Positions 63,309-64,000 of a stretch of 64,000 nucleotides of DNA are shown one piece after another. Source of the DNA: an uncultured Mollicutes bacterium (GTDB lineage: Bacteria > Bacillota_I > Bacilli_A > RFN20 > CAG-826); NCBI GenBank assembly GCA_900539595.1, contig UQCQ01000005.1:1-64000 (forward strand), read 5' to 3'. The notes beneath the pieces were generated by a model. It had not been told where the DNA came from. It searched no databases and was given only the letters and a program-made list of their open reading frames with translations. Position 1 is the stretch's first letter; each line of letters opens with the position of its first letter. Both the position numbers and the translations under genes were made by a program.

Positions 63309-63379
63309 AAAATGCCAGTAATCATCGATATTATTGGCTGAGTATGGAGCGTAAAAAACAAAAGATACTCGGTTGCTGT

Positions 63380-63486
63380 TGCAAACATTTGTGGCATTTC
63401 GTTGCAAACTTTTGTGGTGTTTTACTTCCAACTTTTGTGGTATTTTACTTCCAACTTTTGCGGTGTTTCATTTTACATTTTCGCGG
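63380..63486. repeat. Orphan five-copy 23-bp repeat array
   Basis: TTGTGG (or TTGCGG, TCGCGG) occurs at 63389, 63412, 63435, 63458 and 63481, exactly 23 bp apart, in units like TTCCAACTTTTGTGGTRTTTTAC. The last copies are more diverged. There is no ATPase gene next to it in this window. Confidence 0.8.
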
Positions 63487-63539
63487 TAAAAACCAACGGC
63501 CTGCAGAGATACTCCGCTCTACCGTTATGGAATATAGTC

Positions 63540-64000
63540 TTACTTCAAAAGCCCTTTTGAAGCATTTAATTTCACGATGGATTCGACCTTGGTTTCGTCT
63601 AAGAAGTCACGCATAATGACGTTAACGTCGAAGAAATAGTCTTGCTGAGGCAAGTTCTCAATAAAGACGTTCATATTCGCTTCGTGACTTCTTTCGCGGT
63701 GATATGGGCCGAAGACGAGTTTAGAATCCGTAAGCTGACATTGCCAAACAAAGATGCCTTTATGCCCTTCTTCTTCCTTTTTGGTTTGGATTTTATCCAT
63801 GTAATAGTCCAAGGCTTCATCGATAAATTGCTTTGATTTCATCGCGTGATACGAAGAAATATAGCAAGAATCCAAAGCCTGGCCTTTTTGGGTGCAGGTA
63901 TCATTATTCCTGCTGAAAATATGGGCCTCTTTAACAAATGGGGAATCATCTCCAAAGAAAACAATGCACTTGCCCCTGGTGTCCTTAAGACGAAGTTCAT
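63540..64000 (-). CDS. Hypothetical protein, partial at the right edge
   Basis: The frame on the minus strand is open from the window edge (64000) to TAA at 63540, so the start is missing. The visible 153 codons read ELRLKDTRGKCIVFFGDD, a YISSYHAMKSKQFIDEAL helix, FVWQCQLTDSKLVFGPYH and a C-terminal DVNVIMRDFLDETKVESIV. No family is recognised. The TTG at 63875 is not needed as a start. Confidence 0.7.
   Translation of the reverse strand, partial: ELRLKDTRGKCIVFFGDDSPFVKEAHIFSRNNDTCTQKGQALDSCYISSYHAMKSKQFIDEALDYYMDKIQTKKEEEGHKGIFVWQCQLTDSKLVFGPYHRERSHEANMNVFIENLPQQDYFFDVNVIMRDFLDETKVESIVKLNASKGLLK

Noticed and set aside
47798..63486. Regular repeats that could be taken for CRISPR arrays
   Set aside because: The units are short (7-18 bp conserved), the steps are 12-34 bp, no unique 28-36 bp spacers are present, and no cas gene is in the window. 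They fit operators or iterons.
1..64000. Insertion sequences or transposase genes
   Set aside because: No transposase, integrase or resolvase motif was seen, although duplicated blocks and inverted repeats occur.
1..64000. Genetic code 4 (TGA as Trp)
   Set aside because: Several intact genes end at TGA with a neighbour starting there (for example the ATGA overlaps at 13619, 15900 and 37981), and Trp codons are TGG.

Overview
The window looks like a chromosomal segment of a Bacillota bacterium, most likely an uncultivated gut or rumen Bacilli/Erysipelotrichia-type lineage. Many genes have AGGAGG-type ribosome binding sites. There is an MKK-type lipoprotein with a Cys lipobox, a small BspA/InlB-type surface-protein set, and a Bacillota-style nucleobase-salvage gene set. 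TGA is used as a stop, so the code is the standard bacterial one. The lineage is inferred; no rRNA is present.

Region 1 (about 0.3-14.7 kb) starts with a large HTH-membrane-LRR protein and becomes an AT-richer defence island. It holds an HNH nuclease, a possible PD-(D/E)XK protein and an AIPR abortive-infection protein split by a frameshift at an A7 run. A C5 cytosine methyltransferase is followed by a HpaII-type (CCGG) restriction enzyme. A tightly packed five-gene minus-strand operon around a MutL/MORC-like GHKL ATPase abuts the restriction gene stop to stop. A HEPN-like protein closes the island.

Region 2 (14.8-19.4 kb) is a four-gene minus-strand operon: an HTH-like protein, a small protein, a soluble AAA+/M41 (FtsH-like) protease and a DEDD exonuclease. 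Region 3 (20-32.8 kb) is accessory DNA. It has two ATPase-TOPRIM-like gene pairs in opposite orientation, a ZIP metal transporter, two DUF4143 AAA ATPases (one frameshifted), a Bro-N/Fic protein, and decayed duplicate copies of the Fic and small-protein genes.

Region 4 (32.9-56.4 kb) is mostly core and intact. It has tRNA-Ala and tRNA-Met, MgtC, an AEC transporter, a heterodimeric ABC exporter and a purine/pyrimidine salvage set: uraA-like permease, guaA, two hpt genes, CBS-less guaB, upp, an AzgA/PbuG-like permease and apt. It is interrupted by a DUF4143 ATPase and by a secreted beta-rich protein paired with a MacB-like ABC transporter.

Region 5 (56.4-64 kb) is accessory again: a Schlafen/AlbA-type regulator with 12-bp repeats, a DUF234 ATPase with two frameshifts, a YwaF-like membrane protein, a frameshifted secreted protein, another DUF4143 ATPase with a 23-bp iteron array, a decayed membrane protein gene, an orphan 23-bp array and a partial gene at the right edge.

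Two patterns run through the window. First, at least nine genes have a -10 box 5-10 nt before the start codon and no Shine-Dalgarno site, which suggests leaderless mRNAs. Second, the accessory ATPase, Fic and Schlafen genes each carry their own distinct repeat or palindrome at the promoter, with a different sequence and mostly a different period at each locus.
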